From Cloacimonetes bacterium UBA5835 (GTDB lineage Bacteria; Cloacimonadota; Cloacimonadia; Cloacimonadales; Cloacimonadaceae): 15,467 bases of DNA. Each line of letters opens with the position of its first letter. The stretch's first letter is position 1. Positions 12,595 through 15,467 of the stretch are shown piece by piece. The position numbers and the translations under genes are program-made. A model generated the notes under the pieces. It was not told the origin of the DNA. It searched no databases and worked only from the letters and a program-made list of their open reading frames with translations. Location of the stretch: contig DJGX01000029.1 in assembly GCA_002432865.1 (NCBI GenBank), positions 5,077 through 20,543 on the forward strand. The letters are read 5' to 3'.

Positions 12595-15336
12595 ATGAAA
12601 AAATCACTACTTATTCTACTCATTGTTTTAGCGATGAGCAGTTTTCTCTTTGCCACGGAGTATACCATTGTAGATGGCAGCTCCAATAGTTATCATATTC
12701 CCGTTAACGGAAATTCCAATTATGGATGGAGCCGATTTATTTTCACAGCAACGGAGATGAGTAATGCTGGAATAACCGGTTCATTTACTATTTATTCTAT
12801 CGCTTTTGAAATTAACAATGATGTTTCCGATTATACTATGGATAATCAGAAGGTTTATTTTGGTTACAATTATAACAGCACTTTATCTGGTTCAACCAGT
12901 TATCCCAATCCCGGAGGCAGCAGTTCATTTACTAAGGTCTTTGATGGCAGTATAACTTTTGCTGGGCCTGGTTGGATGGAGATAATTTTAACCACGCCTT
13001 TCAATTTTACTTGGGATGGTTATGCGGGCTTGGATATTGTTTGGGAAAACAGAGATGGCAGCAAAATCAGCAGTGGTTATCCCAAATTTTGTTATACTTC
13101 TAAAAGCAATATGGCGGTTTACAAAGAGTCCGGAACCGGAACTACTTTTCCAAACACTACTGGAGCTACTTCCAACAATCATCCCAGCTTCAAAATTATC
13201 ACTCCGCCAACGCAAGCGCCCAATCCTGCCATAAATCCTGATCCAGCAAATCTTGCCACTGACATAGCAATTGACAAAGATCTTAAATGGGTTAGCGGAG
13301 GTGGTTCACCAATTAGTTATAAGATCAATTTGGGAACGGATAATCCCCCTACCAATATTGCCTTAAATCAAGTGGTTACTACTACCAAATACACACCGGC
13401 AAACAGATTCAATTACAGCACTACTTATTATTGGCAAGTGATACCTATTAATATTATTGGTGAAGCGCAAGATTGTCCCATTTGGAGTTTTACCACAGTT
13501 GCCGATCCTTCCATTGTCACTTTTCCATATCAGGAGAGTTTTGATGGTGCTTTTCCACCCAGTAGTGATTGGTTAACAAGAACCGGTGTTTTGCAAGATC
13601 CCATTTCTTTAAGTCCCTCAAGTTTATGGGAACAAGATGACTGGCTGAATATTACCGGAACGGATAAAGCAGCCAAATTAAATATTTGGGGTGGAGTTAA
13701 CGGTTGGTTGATATCTCCGCTATTTAATATTCCGGATGATACCTATTATCTTTCTTTTGATTTGGCAGTGCTAAAATATAATCAAACCCCAACCGGAACA
13801 CCTCCAGTTTATGCTCCGGACGATAGAATTGCCGTTTTAGTCGGAGATGGATATAACTGGTCCACTGCCAATATTGTTCGTGAATGGAATAATACGGGGT
13901 CTCCTTATGTTTATAATGATATCAGAATCAGTGGAGAAAAAGTAGTTATTCCTTTGGCAGGACACAGTGGCCATTGTAAATTTGCCTTTTATGTTGGTTC
14001 AACAATAACTAATGCCGATAGTGATGTTATGATTAATAATATGGAAGTTGCCGCATTCAGTACTCTTCCCTTAGCTGCCCAAAATCCTTTTCCTGAAAAC
14101 AATGCTCAAAATGTAGCTACCGATACAAAACTGTATTGGGATGCGGGAGCTAATGCACCTGTTTCGTATAACTTATATATTGGGCAAACCCTTCCAGGAT
14201 CACCTGTAGAATGTATATCGCCACATTACACTCCCTCAGCTTTAGCTTATGGGACAACATATCTCTGGAAGGTTGTTCCCGTGAATCCAATTGGGGATGC
14301 CATTGAATGCCCTGTCTGGAATTTTACCACCACTGGAACAGCTACAATTGATGCCGGAACAGTTACTATCGATGAAGTTCCTATAAATCCCAGCGTAGAA
14401 ATTTCTGGTTTGGAAGGTGAAACTGTAATAAATGCCGTTGCTAGTTATGCCCCGGATGGAATAGGTTTACCTAATGCCGGCTTAGTAATTCAGTTAAGCA
14501 GTTCGGGAGTCAATCTAACTGGAAAGCAGATAACCATCAATCACCAGCTTGGTTTCATTCCTACGCAGATTGCTTATCGAATTTTACCGGCTGAAACCTA
14601 TCACATTATGTCTAATCCTGGCACATGGACTGCTGAAATAGTAAGTTTTATGCTGGAAGCTAAAACAGATGGCGATGTTGATATTGTTTTCCCCATAAAT
14701 GCAGAATCTACATTGCCCGTAGAGCTTTCCTATTTTAATGCTATCTATTCAGCGGAAGGATATGTTTCCATAAACTGGATCAGCCAATCGGAGACCAATC
14801 ATAGCGGTTATAACATTTTCCGTAGCGAAGATGAAACAATTGTAAATGCTATTCGGATCAATCCTCTTTTGATAGATGAAGGAACCGAAAATGGCACCCA
14901 AACTAGCTATAAATATGTAGATACCGAATTCGAAGCAAACACAGTTTATTATTACTGGCTGGAAAGCATCTCCCTGAACGGTGAATCTGAGTATTTTGGG
15001 CCCATCTCCGTTAAAACTAACGGAGGCGGTTCTTCTCCTGAAACTCCTGAATTGCCGATTGTTACGAAATTGTATGATGCCTACCCCAATCCCTTCAATC
15101 CTAATACTGTTATAAGTTACAGTATCTCTGAACCGACAACCGTAACGATAGACATCTACAATGGCAAAGGACAAAGAATTCGCACTTTTTCCCAAAATCA
15201 TACCTCAGCAGGAACATTTAGAACTAATTGGGATGGAAAAGATGAAACAGGTAAAACAGTTAGCAGCGGAGTATATATCTATAGTATGAAAACTGGTAAC
15301 TTCCATCAAAGCAAAAAAATGCTGCTGACTAAGTAA
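12595..15336 (+). CDS. Large multidomain secreted protein with FlgD-like/T9SS C-terminal domain
   Basis: This encodes about 913 residues. Adjacent ATGs stand at 12592 and 12595; AAAGGAG (12583-12589) is better spaced from the second. A signal peptide (MKKSLLILLIVLAMSSFLFA) is followed by a Gly/Ser/Tyr-rich beta domain (about 22-203). A fibronectin III-like module follows (about 205-300), then a domain resembling choice-of-anchor J or cleaved-adhesin modules (about 308-488, opening FPYQESFDGAFPPSSDW), then a second Fn3-like module closely related to the first (about 492-581). Residues ~582-700 are beta-rich. A segment starting LPVELSYFNAIYSAEGYVSI (about 709-806) has the SETNHSGYNIFRSED signature. 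The end (about 828-913) is YPNPFNPNTVISYSI ... TNWDGKDETGKTVSSGVYIY, the FlgD-Ig/T9SS form. It is probably a surface adhesin or matrix protein. Confidence 0.88.
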   Translation: MKKSLLILLIVLAMSSFLFATEYTIVDGSSNSYHIPVNGNSNYGWSRFIFTATEMSNAGITGSFTIYSIAFEINNDVSDYTMDNQKVYFGYNYNSTLSGSTSYPNPGGSSSFTKVFDGSITFAGPGWMEIILTTPFNFTWDGYAGLDIVWENRDGSKISSGYPKFCYTSKSNMAVYKESGTGTTFPNTTGATSNNHPSFKIITPPTQAPNPAINPDPANLATDIAIDKDLKWVSGGGSPISYKINLGTDNPPTNIALNQVVTTTKYTPANRFNYSTTYYWQVIPINIIGEAQDCPIWSFTTVADPSIVTFPYQESFDGAFPPSSDWLTRTGVLQDPISLSPSSLWEQDDWLNITGTDKAAKLNIWGGVNGWLISPLFNIPDDTYYLSFDLAVLKYNQTPTGTPPVYAPDDRIAVLVGDGYNWSTANIVREWNNTGSPYVYNDIRISGEKVVIPLAGHSGHCKFAFYVGSTITNADSDVMINNMEVAAFSTLPLAAQNPFPENNAQNVATDTKLYWDAGANAPVSYNLYIGQTLPGSPVECISPHYTPSALAYGTTYLWKVVPVNPIGDAIECPVWNFTTTGTATIDAGTVTIDEVPINPSVEISGLEGETVINAVASYAPDGIGLPNAGLVIQLSSSGVNLTGKQITINHQLGFIPTQIAYRILPAETYHIMSNPGTWTAEIVSFMLEAKTDGDVDIVFPINAESTLPVELSYFNAIYSAEGYVSINWISQSETNHSGYNIFRSEDETIVNAIRINPLLIDEGTENGTQTSYKYVDTEFEANTVYYYWLESISLNGESEYFGPISVKTNGGGSSPETPELPIVTKLYDAYPNPFNPNTVISYSISEPTTVTIDIYNGKGQRIRTFSQNHTSAGTFRTNWDGKDETGKTVSSGVYIYSMKTGNFHQSKKMLLTK

Positions 15337-15362
15337 AACTATATCAAGCAGTGTTTGAAAAT

Positions 15363-15395
15363 AATCCCGGGTGAAAAAGCCCGGGATTTTGTTTG
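15363..15395 (+). terminator. Rho-independent terminator
   Basis: A perfect 9-bp stem, AATCCCGGG (15363-15371) with CCCGGGATT (15380-15388), has an 8-nt loop and is followed by TTGTTTG. It begins 27 bp after the stop codon of the large secreted-protein gene and is the strongest terminator in the window. Confidence 0.88.
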
Positions 15396-15405
15396 AAGGA
15401 TGTTT

Positions 15406-15467
15406 CACGCAGATCACGCAGATTATACAGAAAGAAGTCTCTCACAGATTACACAGATTACACAGAT
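15406..15467. repeat. 9-nt periodic repeat, opposite orientation to left edge
   Basis: Two copies of CACGCAGAT (15406-15414, 15415-15423) are followed, after a short break, by CACAGATTA at 15443 and 15452 and a partial copy at 15461 that runs off the window. The reverse complement gives ATCTGCGTG, the same 9-mer found three times at 55-81. The array continues past the window edge, so its full length is unknown. Confidence 0.75.

Noticed and set aside
14749..15201. 150-residue minus-strand open frame
   Set aside because: It lies inside the large secreted-protein gene, without a start signal or recognisable domain.

Overview
The window looks like a chromosomal stretch from an AT-rich bacterium of the FCB group, most probably Cloacimonadota (Candidatus Cloacimonas-like). 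This is inferred from three secreted proteins ending in type IX secretion (T9SS)-style or FlgD-like sorting domains, a BamD-type outer-membrane lipoprotein, an M18 aminopeptidase of the ~460-residue bacterial type, and intergenic DNA full of short repeats. No database search was possible, so the phylum is an inference.

Layout. 1-564: repeat-rich intergenic DNA (9-nt periodic repeat, cluster of short hairpins, one copy of a ~111-bp interspersed element) ending in a near-consensus promoter. 565-939: four tRNA genes in a row (Ser-TGA, Ser-GCT, Gln-TTG, Gln-CTG), all with encoded CCA. 1119-5782: a tight plus-strand operon-like run: HEAT-like protein, greA, M18 aminopeptidase, an unknown exported/anchored protein, bamD and nadD. 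5783-6644: non-coding DNA with a GA/CT-rich hairpin and the decayed C-terminal end of an IS630/Tc1-type transposase. 6645-7598: a secreted T9SS-type protein, followed by the second copy of the 111-bp element in inverted orientation and three 52-53-bp tandem repeats. 7925-11499: a minus-strand run (secreted T9SS-type protein, obg, dprA) with a near-consensus promoter at 11652-11680. 11700-12591: mostly non-coding DNA with one doubtful small ORF. 12595-15336: a large multidomain secreted protein with a strong terminator, then the 9-nt periodic repeat again, in opposite orientation to the one at the left edge.

How the genes relate: the core genes are housekeeping (transcript cleavage, peptide degradation, outer-membrane assembly, NAD synthesis, ribosome-linked GTPase, DNA-uptake processing). 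The three secreted proteins are probably surface or extracellular cargo, delivered across an outer membrane that the bamD gene implies. I found no defence, CRISPR, phage or metabolic island. The most unusual material is the intergenic repeat content, in particular a dispersed element whose end resembles sequence at the end of the transposase remnant.
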